Of a stretch of 64,000 nucleotides of DNA, positions 57,701-60,555 are shown one piece after another. Under the pieces are notes generated by a model that worked only from the letters and a program-made list of their open reading frames with translations, made no database searches and was not told where the DNA came from. Each line of letters opens with the position of its first letter. Position 1 is the stretch's first letter. Source of the stretch: Anaspis maculata. Its lineage: Eukaryota; Arthropoda; Insecta; Coleoptera; Scraptiidae. A program made the translations under genes and the position numbers. The DNA is taken from assembly GCA_949128115.1 (NCBI GenBank), contig OX421961.1, positions 120,097,050 to 120,161,049 on the forward strand, given 5' to 3'.

Positions 57701-60555
57701 CGCATTCTGAAACCAAGATCAATTTATCTCAAATTATAATTCCCCTTTTCTTTATAATTCCAAGCTGCCCACCACAGTGCTTCCGTTCAATGATCAATGA
57801 TTTCATTAGCTCTTTTCTGATTATGTTTATTTTCTTCCAGATGCTCATAAAATGTCTTCCGATTTTTATGTATTCACTGATTTTCTGTCTAGTTTTACGT
57901 TCTTTTTAGTACATTCCCACGCTTTTTTCTCTGTTCCAATATTTTATAAGTTGTCACCCCTGCCCTTTTCTCGCCAGCTTTCTTTAATCGTGGCTCATTT
58001 CATTTTGTATAACTGCAATTACGAGTATTTTTTCATTGCTGCTTTCTTCTTGTCTTCTCAGTAATTTTCTTTCTTCGCTTTTCTTTGTTTTGCATTTTTG
58101 CCTCGTCTCATTATTACCGCTTTATTCATTATTCCTCTCAGTTCTGTCCATTCCTCTTGAACTTGTAGTGTTCCTTCTGTTCAAATTTGGCTTCCGACAG
58201 TGTTCTCTTGCATAGGGTGTTTATGCAAGATTGGACCCCCCACTAATTGCTTCCCCTTCGAGATAATTTGAAAAATCAAAAACTAGTTCTTGATCATTCA
58301 TTTTGTCTAACTGCAATTACGAATATTTTTTCATTGCTGCTTTCTTTTTGTCTTCTTCTTAGTAATTTTCTTTCTTCGCTTTTTTTGTTATGCATTTATG
58401 CCTTGTTATCGCTTTATTCCTTATTCCTCTCAGTTCTGTCCATTCCTCTTGAATTTGTCGTGTTCCTTCTGTTCAAATTTGGCTTCCGACAATGTTTCCT
58501 TGCATAGGGTGTTCATGCGAGATTGAACCCTCCACTAATGGCTTCCCCTTCGAGATAGTTTGAAAAATCAAAAACTAATTCTTGATCATTCTTTTCGTGG
58601 TTTTTGGAGATGTTCATCACAGTCTTCTATTTTAATTTCAAATAATATACAGGGTGTGAAAAGAATGTAATTTTGCGCTACCCTGTATTCAATTGTTGTC
58701 GTCTACACAGTTTTTTACGCTGAATACAAAATGTATGACATTTATGGATTATTTTCTCAATTAACTTGTCAAAAAGAAATTATTTCCAGTTTTGGGGCTA
58801 TTATTTTGGTCAAATGGTTGTGATCATAGCGCCAAATTTCAAATATGAGACATGTTTCTCACACTTTTACCAGTATTTTGTTATTCTATAGCCTCATAAA
58901 TGCCCCAAAGTGCAAAAATTATCCTTATAAAATTTTCTTGATTTGTTCATTTTAATATATTTTTTATCAAGTTGGCTTGAAAAAAGTACAAAAAATCTTG
59001 AGAAAAAAATCCGCAAGTTATACATTTTTGTAATCAACATGAAAAAGTATAGACTACAGTAATTGAATACAGAACATTACAAAATCTAAAATAATTATTT
59101 TCAAACACCTGGTATTTTATGAGATGTAGAAAAATTGTGACGAAAATATTCGAAAACTACGGCAAAAATTATCAAGGATTAGTTTTTGATTTTCGAAAAT
59201 ACCGCTCTTTGAAGGGGTTCGATTACCGATAACGAAACCAACATGAAGGAATGAAAAAGGTGCAGTCTGTAGGAAAGAGTAAGTTGCTGTAAAAGTGGCG
59301 CAGTCGGTAGGATGTTTGCGAGTGTTTCAGGTCCATTCAGTTGGGGGGGGGGGGTCCTATCTCGCGTGAACATTCTGTAACTTCAATGTCCCTGTCTTAT
59401 TCCAATTTTCCACTGTGTTTGTTTTTTCTTTTGGTGTTATATTCCTCACTGTCCTGGTCCGGAAATGAGACTATCGTGATCCTGCACAAAAAAAATCAAG
59501 ACAATTTCCAGCCTGCGTCTGTCTGTTGTGTCTTCCTGTATATGTATAGGTCACAGTCTCACAACTTCACAGGGAATAGTAGAAGTTGGTGCTGTTGTAG
59601 CACTCAAGAGGTCTGACGATGACGTAGTGAGTGATAAACATGGGTAACTTGGACCTGTTTGATCAACTAGCTTGAAAAATACCTATACCTCACAAGTTAT
59701 GTGCACACAAAGTTGATGTCGGAAGCCTGTTTGTATCCTGTATTTTACTTCCGCCAACGGCATGCCTCCGGCTGATGGAGCGGCGGGGTTCAAATTCATA
59801 TTTTTCCAAGAAACGTGGCCATCAGTGGCGCTGCAATTTCAAATTCAGACGCTTGAGCTGACCGGGTCAGTCGGCCTGATGTCCGAATCGCCTTCTGCGA
59901 AGTTTTTTGTCAAGCGAGTATGAAATCCAATACACGGCCTCTGTGCGATCATTTCCTTTGCGATCGTTTTAATGCCTCCGCTTTATTCAGTCTCGGGCCG
60001 CGTTTGATTTTCCGCCCGCTTCTTACCAGAAGAATTTCAAATTACCCCTAGCAAACTCTCCTAGCCGACTGAACGTTAACTTCATAAATATTGATGCAGC
60101 TAGAAATTGTGAAAGTTACAACCTCGGCGCAGCCCGCTCCTCGGAAGAAACTTGTTATTTACCAGAGCGCGCAAAGTTCCTCTCAAGACTTCCAGAAATG
60201 CATCGGCTGGCATTTCGTGTTTACAGGGATGAAGTAGTGTTTGTGTTGTAGTCGCTTGTTTGCGTAATACCTCAGCTTTCCCTCGGGGTATGTTCCCGCC
60301 GCAGTTATTAATGACTTTTAACGTGGCCAGTGCCCCAGTGGTATTCCGTATATTTATTGCGTTTTTACGTTTCGGACGTGTTTTTAATTGGTCTTTCTGT
60401 TTTGGGTTGCAGTTTCGGAAGAAGAAGCGGACGATTACTTCGAGGAAGAGGAGCAAGAACCGGCAGGGGATGATTCGGCCAGCGAGCACGGTTTCGAAAT
60501 CAAGCCGCAAGGCGAATCCGATCTCAGCGACTACTACGATGTCGACGACTATTGA
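647..60555 (+). CDS. BRF1: BRF1, TFIIIB B-related factor 1 (nine 3' exons, 5' partial)
   Basis: BRF1 joins TBP and BDP1 to form TFIIIB, which recruits RNA polymerase III to tRNA, 5S and similar genes in the nucleus. The coding sequence is the join of 647-796, 8790-8883, 16215-16347, 16494-16584, 17087-17236, 26008-26220, 45990-46236, 52962-53131 and 60413-60555. Every border is GT-AG and the phases chain without a break, giving 463 residues plus TGA (1391 nt plus one base from an upstream exon). Residues 1 to about 100 match the second TFIIB-like cyclin repeat (LCGA then [11 protein letters not shown], and STLRKRL). Residues 241-332 match the Brf1 TBP-binding block ([11 protein letters not shown], then [10 protein letters not shown]). 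The family is usually about 600-700 residues, so roughly 190 N-terminal residues (zinc ribbon, first cyclin repeat) lie upstream. An unseen alternative exon in a large intron cannot be excluded, but none is needed for phase. Confidence 0.95.
797..3053. other. BRF1 intron, no recognised gene
   Basis: Intron sequence. Short open frames on both strands lack homology, codon bias or splice context. I see no inverted repeat or RNA gene before the Tc1-like element at 3054. Confidence 0.5.
3054..3937. mobile_element. Tc1/mariner-like element with long inverted ends
   Basis: Both ends begin with CAG(C/G)GTGATTTGT and are flanked by the dinucleotide TA (3052-3053 and 3938-3939), the Tc1/mariner target. 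The inverted ends are about 170-180 bp long (left to about 3233, right from about 3770) and share GGATCACTCTGTA and GCTCTGCACTGTTCCT. The centre holds a broken transposase on the minus strand. At 884 bp it is too short to be autonomous. Confidence 0.82.
3433..3764 (-). pseudogene. Tc1-like transposase C-terminal remnant
   Basis: On the minus strand, conceptual translation shows [20 protein letters not shown] and PFAENIGEN, then after a frameshift MQDNAR, then [20 protein letters not shown]. These are the second catalytic Asp (DNAR) and the catalytic Glu (NPIEHLW) of a DDE transposase. The N-terminal DNA-binding region and first Asp are missing. Spacing between the visible Asp and Glu is 37 residues rather than the 34 usual for Tc1, through three extra residues after DNAR. 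It cannot encode an active enzyme. Confidence 0.8.
3963..4032 (+). repeat. tRNA-like half with Pol III B box
   Basis: A perfect B-box GGTTCGAATCC lies at 4016-4026. It is preceded at about 3971 by TATCTCAGCTGG, one base off an A-box consensus, at normal spacing. The T-stem pairs poorly, so it is not a tRNA gene. It sits just outside the left arm of the palindrome at 4045-7535. A related tRNA-like piece lies in the opposite orientation on the other side (7769-7802). Confidence 0.35.
4045..7535. repeat. long palindromic foldback element, interrupted by hAT
   Basis: Left arm 4045 to about 4850 is repeated inverted as 4890-5312 plus 7202-7535. Shared blocks include the TATGGACGTC region near the ends, GTGCCAAAATGGTATCA-like sequence, TCTGGCCATGTAGAACCGAT, and AACTTGTTCAAACTTG-type sequence near the centre. 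The right arm is contiguous only after removal of 5313-7193, which is a hAT insertion with its own target duplication. The original palindrome was therefore about 1.6 kb, with arms of about 0.8 kb and a loop near 4850-4890. No coding capacity is recognised. Confidence 0.8.
5313..7193. mobile_element. hAT-type non-autonomous element (8-bp TSD)
   Basis: The ends are TAGGGTGGGCCG and CGGCCCACCCTA, flanked by the exact 8-bp duplication TTCTACAT (5305-5312 and 7194-7201). An 8-bp duplication with a YAGGG terminus is the hAT signature. The subterminal inverted match continues through the CTAATAG(C/T)GCGGAAAA region. The interior is AT-rich with repeated modules (near 5880-6060, 6150-6310, 6430-6700) that recur at 26880-27065 and 40390-40850. 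There is no transposase. Confidence 0.85.
7536..8091. other. BRF1 intron between elements
   Basis: No gene is seen. At 7769-7802, read on the minus strand, there is a tRNA-like stretch (GGTCACAAGCTCGAATTCTC) resembling the B-box region at 4010-4030 but in opposite orientation. Confidence 0.4.
8092..8591. mobile_element. mariner-type MITE, TA duplication
   Basis: The left end TACAGGATGTCTCAAAAGTA and the inverted right end TACGGGGTGTCTCAAAAGTA bound a 500-bp non-coding element flanked by TA. GAGTCCAGAGC is present in inverted form inside both ends. A second copy of the right end lies at 14806-14874. Confidence 0.8.
8790..8883 (+). CDS. BRF1: BRF1 exon: middle of second cyclin repeat
   Basis: The acceptor is TTTCCAG and the donor GTAATA. 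It enters with two bases completing an Ala codon and leaves with AG of an Arg codon. It encodes [18 protein letters not shown] and [10 protein letters not shown]. The helix [11 protein letters not shown] and the closing STLRKR are signature helices of the second TFIIB-like repeat, which contact the TBP/RPC34 side of the Pol III initiation complex in this family. Confidence 0.94.
8885..9752. other. BRF1 intron, no recognised feature
   Basis: No exon, repeat or RNA gene that I can support between the exon ending at 8883 and the minisatellite element starting near 9753. Confidence 0.5.
11089..11155 (+). repeat. 35-bp tandem duplication
   Basis: ACAGGGTGTTACAGATTGTT followed by CACAGCCGGTAGGTT is repeated in tandem as ACAGGGTGTCACAGATTGTT plus CACAGCCTCCAGGTA. 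Confidence 0.7.
11205..11500. repeat. head-to-head 35-bp minisatellite
   Basis: Units built on ATGAGGATGTGCTCAACGTA and CCATGTGCAC lie on + from about 11205 to 11310. From about 11340 to 11500 the same unit appears in the opposite orientation (GAGCACATCCTCATGGTCCA then CATGGG). The two arrays face each other across a short non-repeated spacer. Confidence 0.7.
14806..14874 (-). mobile_element. right-end fragment of the 8092-8591 MITE family
   Basis: CGCTCTGGACTCG and ACTATTGAGACAGCCCGTA match the right end of the MITE at 8092-8591. I cannot find a matching left end nearby, so the copy is truncated. Confidence 0.65.
14875..16214. other. BRF1 intron with one retroelement scrap
   Basis: Apart from the RNase H-like scrap at 15640-15730, I recognise nothing in this 1.3 kb. 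Confidence 0.45.
15640..15730 (-). pseudogene. Ty3/gypsy-like RNase H scrap
   Basis: Minus-strand translation reads [16 protein letters not shown] and then a stop. RNYS.TE.ECLAVV is the hallmark start of the RNase H domain in Ty3/gypsy polyproteins. The open frame continues 5' for over 100 codons, but that part shows no convincing reverse transcriptase motif. Treated as a short decayed fragment. Confidence 0.45.
16215..16347 (+). CDS. BRF1: BRF1 exon: end of second cyclin repeat
   Basis: The acceptor is ATTGTAG and the donor GTACGT; it leaves in phase 0. It encodes [18 protein letters not shown], then [18 protein letters not shown]. The pattern (T/I)EF.DTP.S.LT.DEFM..DLE.E..PPS is characteristic of BRF1 orthologues and separates them from TFIIB. 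The exon closes the cyclin fold and begins the charged linker. Confidence 0.94.
16494..16584 (+). CDS. BRF1: BRF1 exon: charged linker helix
   Basis: The acceptor is GTTGCAG and the donor GTAAGT (consensus). It is separated from the previous exon by only 146 bp, the shortest intron seen in the gene. It encodes 30 residues beginning [20 protein letters not shown]. The composition is strongly charged and helix-forming with heptad-like spacing, as expected for the region after the cyclin repeats. It is called by phase, splice sites and position; its sequence is not deeply conserved. Confidence 0.85.
17087..17236 (+). CDS. BRF1: BRF1 exon: variable acidic linker
   Basis: The acceptor is TTTTCAG after a T-rich tract; the donor is GTAGGT. 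It enters with AA completing a Lys codon and leaves in phase 1. It encodes [16 protein letters not shown], then [20 protein letters not shown]. This is the poorly conserved segment between the cyclin core and the TBP-binding domain, so assignment rests on phase continuity, splice signals and strand. A 502-bp intron precedes it and an 8.8-kb intron follows. Confidence 0.82.
17237..19600. other. BRF1 intron, mostly featureless
   Basis: No gene is recognised. The stretch at about 18378-18425 (AATTGTGTAACTGTATAACT and flanks) recurs at 46779-46830, so it belongs to a dispersed repeat. Confidence 0.5.
19605..20300. repeat. foldback element with about 200-bp arms
   Basis: 19605-19805 is repeated inverted at about 20085-20300. 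Shared blocks are AAACTTGGC, CATACCTG, AGCAGACTCGACAG and GGCGTATA. Arms are diverged (perhaps 75-80% identical by eye), indicating an old element. No coding potential. Confidence 0.65.
20996..21105. mobile_element. 110-bp MITE with CTATTCTGTATCTC ends
   Basis: The perfect terminal inverted repeat CTATTCTGTATCTC...GAGATACAGAATAG bounds 110 bp. The same CTATTCTGTA terminus occurs at the ends of the large element at 29164-33135. No target duplication is evident. Confidence 0.65.
21197..21977. mobile_element. hAT MITE, CAGGGCTGGGC ends, 8-bp TSD
   Basis: Inverted termini CAGGGCTGGGC / GCCCAGCCCTG are flanked by the exact duplication GTAGCCGG (21189-21196 and 21978-21985). The subterminal regions consist of repeated AAATACAAAATAC / GTATTTTGTATTT units on both sides of a unique centre. 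781 bp, no transposase. The target is a degenerate AACCGGTT unit of the surrounding array. Confidence 0.88.
22195..22255. repeat. two identical GGTGCTTCGCACC hairpins
   Basis: The 13-bp perfect hairpin GGTGC-TTC-GCACC occurs at 22195-22207 and 22243-22255, both followed by CTCG, 48 bp apart. Confidence 0.7.
23078..23248. repeat. hairpin-type MITE within the AACCGGTT array
   Basis: ATCAAGCTGTAACTCAA and its inverted copy, with TTTCATGGACATA / TATGTCTGTGAAA further inside, form arms of about 70 bp around a short loop. Confidence 0.65.
23752..24623. repeat. near-perfect 872-bp palindrome (P1)
   Basis: The arms start CGGCTCTCAAACCAACGGGT and end with its complement. Over about 415 bp per arm I count roughly five differences (about 99% identity). 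The centre (about 24155-24215) is a short imperfect loop with GTTATGTTGAA-type repeats. An identical-looking 73-residue frame appears on both strands simply because the arms match; it has no homology. P1 abuts palindrome P2 without a gap. Confidence 0.88.
24624..25099. repeat. near-perfect 476-bp palindrome (P2)
   Basis: The arms start CGTGTGTTTTGGCTCCGTGC and end with its complement. About 218 bp per arm with three differences. The loop (about 24842-24892) contains AATAATACGA twice. P2 begins at the base after P1 ends. On its right it is followed immediately by the zinc-finger fragment. Confidence 0.88.
25100..25444 (+). pseudogene. decayed C2H2 zinc-finger gene fragment
   Basis: In one frame the translation shows [20 protein letters not shown] followed by HH, and later [17 protein letters not shown]. 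In the next frame, between them, lies [20 protein letters not shown], a Cys-x2-Cys-x12-His finger core. Three finger-like modules in alternating frames, with damaged His spacing, indicate a frameshifted remnant of a multi-finger C2H2 gene. GC content is higher than the surrounding intron. It starts directly at the edge of palindrome P2, suggesting it was carried or cut by the same rearrangement. Confidence 0.5.
25606..25850. mobile_element. MITE with about 110-bp inverted ends
   Basis: GGAATCAATTCCAG at the left is matched by its complement at the right. Inner blocks TTCGAAAGCTA and TTGATCATAAAAA are also inverted. The target duplication is unclear. Confidence 0.65.
26008..26220 (+). CDS. BRF1: BRF1 exon: first half of TBP-binding domain
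   Basis: The acceptor is GTTACAG and the donor GTAAGC. It is visibly GC-richer than the flanking intron. It encodes residues 207-277. The first 30 are a Pro-rich linker, followed by [15 protein letters not shown] and the [13 protein letters not shown] helix. This is the Brf1-specific homology block that wraps along TBP, where the conserved (I/L)DD.E(L/I)D.YI..E motif is intact. Confidence 0.95.
26221..29163. other. BRF1 intron, one dispersed-repeat patch
   Basis: No gene is recognised. 26880-27065 (TTTCTCGCTGCACAATTTTT, AGCAGACAC, GTCGATTTTCTTTT) is a copy of the module at 5880-6010 inside the hAT element. The remainder is ordinary AT-rich intron. Confidence 0.5.
30814..31410. mobile_element. 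nested MITE in left arm of palindrome
   Basis: ATATGCCGATCA...TTTAAATTCAG at the left and CTGAATTTAAAAGCTGATCG with GCATAT at the right form inverted ends. The palindrome arm reads ACGTATA before and TAACTTCTTAATCG after, which is continuous in the other arm, so this segment is an insertion with a TA-type target. Confidence 0.65.
31648..31841. mobile_element. Harbinger-like MITE, TAA duplication
   Basis: 194 bp with perfect ends TGGCGGCTTTACAGAACTTC and its complement. Further inside, TGTCGCCGGCGACA is repeated on both sides. It is flanked by TAA (31645-31647, 31842-31844), the 3-bp target of PIF/Harbinger elements. The uninterrupted target GATTAAGAAGTT is preserved in the opposite palindrome arm near 31413-31424. 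Confidence 0.82.
33136..36356. other. BRF1 intron, no gene; one long hairpin
   Basis: No supported exon or element except the 61-bp hairpin at 34170-34230. A minus-strand GAG/GTGAGT splice-donor-like site near 33440 is isolated and is not called. Confidence 0.45.
34170..34230. repeat. 61-bp imperfect hairpin
   Basis: CTCATGAGGATGC, TTGCCGACACGAGCC and then GAGTGTCG and GCATCCGAATGAG pair across a short TTGGC loop. Composition is GC-richer than the neighbouring intron. Confidence 0.6.
36357..37159. mobile_element. mariner/pogo-like MITE, TA duplication
   Basis: The ends CAGTGGAAG / CTTCCACTG are flanked by TA (36355-36356, 37160-37161). Several GTCGTTATA / TATAACGAC motifs near both ends (GTCGCTTATAACGACGAT at the left; CGTTATAAGCGACGTCGTTA at the right) are typical of pogo/Tigger-like termini. 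A SINE is inserted inside (36557-36770). Confidence 0.78.
36557..36770 (+). mobile_element. tRNA-derived SINE nested in the MITE
   Basis: An exact 11-bp duplication AAACAGGTAAA flanks it (36546-36556 and 36771-36781). The head is tRNA-like with an A-box-like TGGCACAGGTGG and a consensus B box GGTTCGATTCC (36609-36619). A tRNA-unrelated body and a T-rich ATTTT-repeat tail follow. Transcription by Pol III would run on the + strand. Confidence 0.82.
37162..40385. other. BRF1 intron, no recognised gene
   Basis: Only a short (TACCTA)n microsatellite at about 37503-37528 stands out. Open frames on both strands show no domain or splice support. Confidence 0.5.
40390..40850. repeat. dispersed repeat related to hAT interior
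   Basis: Shares GCCAAATTCTCATCTTCAA, TTGATGT(A/T)TCACAAG-type and GTAATGCTATTTGAAATTTT sequence with the interior of the hAT element at 5313-7193. It contains two internal sub-repeats (around 40500-40560 and 40780-40850). Confidence 0.6.
41150..41345 (-). pseudogene. mariner-like transposase remnant
   Basis: Minus-strand translation gives [20 protein letters not shown], then after a one-base shift [20 protein letters not shown] and ELKNK. Insect mariner-type transposases have ISRRGDV.WPPRSCDLTPLD and then FLWGYLK.KVY...P.(T/S)L.EL, so this is the C-terminal third of one. It carries a frameshift and a stop and has lost the rest. The catalytic DFFLWG aspartate is replaced. Confidence 0.6.
41642..42084. 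mobile_element. 443-bp mariner-type MITE
   Basis: CCCAACGAAAACGAAACAGA and its inverted copy lie just inside CAGTGTGG / CAGCCTG ends flanked by TA (41640-41641, 42085-42086). Further inverted match: TTTCGGGTA. The interior is non-coding. Confidence 0.75.
42087..44589. other. BRF1 intron, no recognised feature
   Basis: An 88-codon + frame at 42630-42896 and other short frames have no recognisable domain. 42970-43240 is GC-richer, but I could not define LTR borders or an exon there. Confidence 0.4.
44590..45430. repeat. foldback element with about 280-bp arms
   Basis: GCGTTGGTACGAATGA, GTCACCGT, ATCATGTACG-type, GATAAGGGACATTGTCTT and ACTGGTTGGTGGGTCT in the left arm (44590-44870) are repeated inverted in the right (45150-45430). 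The centre is unrelated. Short frames over the arms are by-products of the repeat. Confidence 0.7.
45990..46236 (+). CDS. BRF1: BRF1 exon: second half of TBP-binding domain
   Basis: The acceptor is TCCGCAG and the donor GTAACA; the exon follows a 19.8-kb intron. It encodes residues 278-359. They start with a Lys/Glu-rich helix ([19 protein letters not shown]), then [20 protein letters not shown], then [14 protein letters not shown]. The last element (..IE.ML..K.ISSKINY.VL) is the second conserved half of the Brf1 TBP-binding domain. The basic stretch [12 protein letters not shown] could also act in nuclear import (inference). Confidence 0.94.
46363..46560 (-). pseudogene. 3' end of a non-LTR retrotransposon ORF
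   Basis: The minus-strand frame reads [20 protein letters not shown], then [18 protein letters not shown] and a stop. A C.CG....(T/M).HI...CP block followed by EA..WL..L is the C-terminal cysteine motif that ends many insect non-LTR polyproteins. Only about 60 codons remain; reverse transcriptase is absent. Inserted just downstream of the BRF1 exon at 45990, in opposite orientation. Confidence 0.6.
46561..48622. other. BRF1 intron, no recognised gene
   Basis: GGGACACCCTGTA at about 46728-46739 is an orphan mariner MITE end. 46779-46830 repeats the sequence at 18378-18425. Nothing else is identifiable. Confidence 0.45.
48623..49270. mobile_element. mariner-type MITE containing a second MITE
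   Basis: The ends CAGGGTGATTCAAAAGTGTC are inverted and flanked by TA (48621-48622, 49271-49272). The arms of about 220 bp share GGACAAAAGTTGG, TCGATTGCTTCTATTT-type and AATCAACCTCTGAAT. A smaller element occupies the centre (48861-49030). Confidence 0.82.
48861..49030. mobile_element. 170-bp nested MITE
   Basis: CAGGGTGAGTCATGA at the left and TCATGACTCACTCGG at the right are inverted. They are flanked by TG (mutated TA) and TA. Related GATTCATGACTCACC(T) sequence occurs inside the MITE at 8092-8591 (about 8333). Confidence 0.72.
49273..51083. other. BRF1 intron; cluster of TGACGTCA-like motifs
   Basis: No gene. Between about 49700 and 49800 there are two perfect TGACGTCA palindromes plus several half-variants (ACGTCATT, ACGTCATC, GACATCATT), probably a degenerate short repeat. 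Confidence 0.4.
51088..51233 (+). repeat. TRIM 5' LTR with embedded tRNA-like sequence
   Basis: 146 bp, TGTGGCGGCTC... to ...CGCGCCGTA. Bases 51132-51203 are a 72-nt tRNA-like stretch. It has A box TAGCTTAGTGG (51139-51149), anticodon stem TCCAT/ATGGA around CCGGCAA, T-stem CCGGG/CCCGG and B box GGTTCGAGTCC (51182-51192). C at the usual U33 position and two acceptor mismatches argue against a working tRNA. Confidence 0.78.
51463..51608 (+). repeat. TRIM 3' LTR with embedded tRNA-like sequence
   Basis: Same length as the 5' LTR, offset by 375 bp. The few differences by eye are CTT/CTC, TCCATCC/TCAATCC, TTCGAG/TTCAAG, TCT/TCC and CCG/CTA. The tRNA-like part is 51507-51578. A box intact; B box GGTTCAAGTCC still fits the consensus. 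One change breaks an anticodon-stem pair. Confidence 0.78.
51613..52961. other. BRF1 intron, no recognised feature
   Basis: Ordinary AT-rich intron leading to the BRF1 acceptor at 52961. Open frames here lack homology. Confidence 0.5.
52962..53131 (+). CDS. BRF1: BRF1 exon: basic Ser-rich tail segment
   Basis: The acceptor is TTTCCAG and the donor GTGAGT (consensus). It enters with G completing an Arg codon and leaves in phase 1. It encodes residues 360-416: a Ser/Thr-rich stretch ([16 protein letters not shown]) then [14 protein letters not shown] and a Lys-rich end. Such tails are fast-evolving in BRF1. The call rests on exact phase match with both neighbours and strong splice sites. A +1-frame open stretch over the same bases is out of phase and is not used. 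Confidence 0.85.
53132..55477. other. BRF1 intron, no recognised feature
   Basis: No repeat, RNA or exon that I can support before the target duplication of the retrotransposon at 55478. Confidence 0.5.
55490..56826 (+). CDS. reverse transcriptase, 5'-truncated non-LTR ORF
   Basis: About 445 codons are open through to TAG. The open frame reaches back to an ATG at 55291, but those first 66 codons are flanking intron. Motifs in order: YKKGD...NYRGITLLN (fingers); [14 protein letters not shown]; motif [13 protein letters not shown] with catalytic Asp (codon at 55741); [13 protein letters not shown]; motif C FADD (56050-56061), the catalytic Asp pair; then the thumb with EFLYLGVMI. It ends with [23 protein letters not shown] and [11 protein letters not shown], as in RTE-like endonuclease-reverse transcriptases of insects. 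The N-terminal endonuclease is absent. It cannot be expressed from its own promoter, but the surviving domain has no stop or frameshift. Confidence 0.85.
55490..56956 (+). mobile_element. 5'-truncated RTE-like non-LTR retrotransposon
   Basis: The insertion is bounded by the exact 12-bp duplication TTGACGCTTTCT (55478-55489 and 56957-56968). It begins inside the reverse transcriptase domain, so the endonuclease and 5' end are missing, as in incomplete target-primed reverse transcription. It ends in an AT-dinucleotide tail rather than poly(A), as in RTE-type elements. The intact frame and clean duplication suggest recent insertion. Confidence 0.88.
57029..57356 (+). mobile_element. tRNA-derived SINE with poly(A) tail
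   Basis: The target duplication AAAACAATTACTT (57016-57028) recurs directly after a run of about 28 A (to 57368). The head is tRNA-like (57031-57103): A-box region GGTAGCACGGTGG, an arm around CTGCTTTCAAAGGCAG, and consensus B box GGTTCAAATCC (57083-57093). A unique body containing CCGGGGCATCTACTACCGTG follows. It lies only 60 bp from the retrotransposon at 55490-56956, but their tails differ, so they are separate insertions. Confidence 0.88.
57370..58000. other. BRF1 intron, pyrimidine-rich
   Basis: C/T-rich on + (57530-57700 especially). Open frames here reflect composition only. Confidence 0.4.
58001..58592 (+). repeat. 298-bp tandem duplication
   Basis: Units 58001-58298 and 58299-58592 share TTTTTTCATTGCTGCTTTCT, CAGTTCTGTCCATTCCTCTT, GTTCAAATTTGGCTTCCGAC and TTGCATAGGGTGTT. 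About 90% identical by eye with small indels. Long frames through both copies come from the T/C-rich composition. Confidence 0.82.
58650..59112. mobile_element. mariner-type MITE
   Basis: CAGGGTGTG at the left and CACCTGG at the right are flanked by TA (58648-58649, 59113-59114). The inner inverted blocks are CTGTATTCAATT and GTCTA(C/T)AC. 463 bp, non-coding. More diverged than the other MITEs here. Confidence 0.65.
59115..60412. other. last BRF1 intron, no recognised feature
   Basis: Contains an 11-G run near 59342. No repeat or exon is supported before the acceptor at 60412. Confidence 0.5.
60413..60555 (+). CDS. BRF1: BRF1 terminal coding exon, acidic C-terminus
   Basis: The acceptor is GGTTGCAG. 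The exon ends at TGA (60553-60555). It encodes residues 417-463: [20 protein letters not shown], ending [13 protein letters not shown] very acidic C-terminus rich in Asp, Glu and Tyr is usual for animal BRF1, including the final D-D-Y type ending. No splice donor is needed after the stop. Confidence 0.92.

Noticed and set aside
57392..58507. Run of long + frames with many Leu/Phe/Ser residues (apparent membrane proteins)
   Set aside because: Produced by the pyrimidine-rich composition and the 298-bp tandem duplication. Frames shift between the copies.
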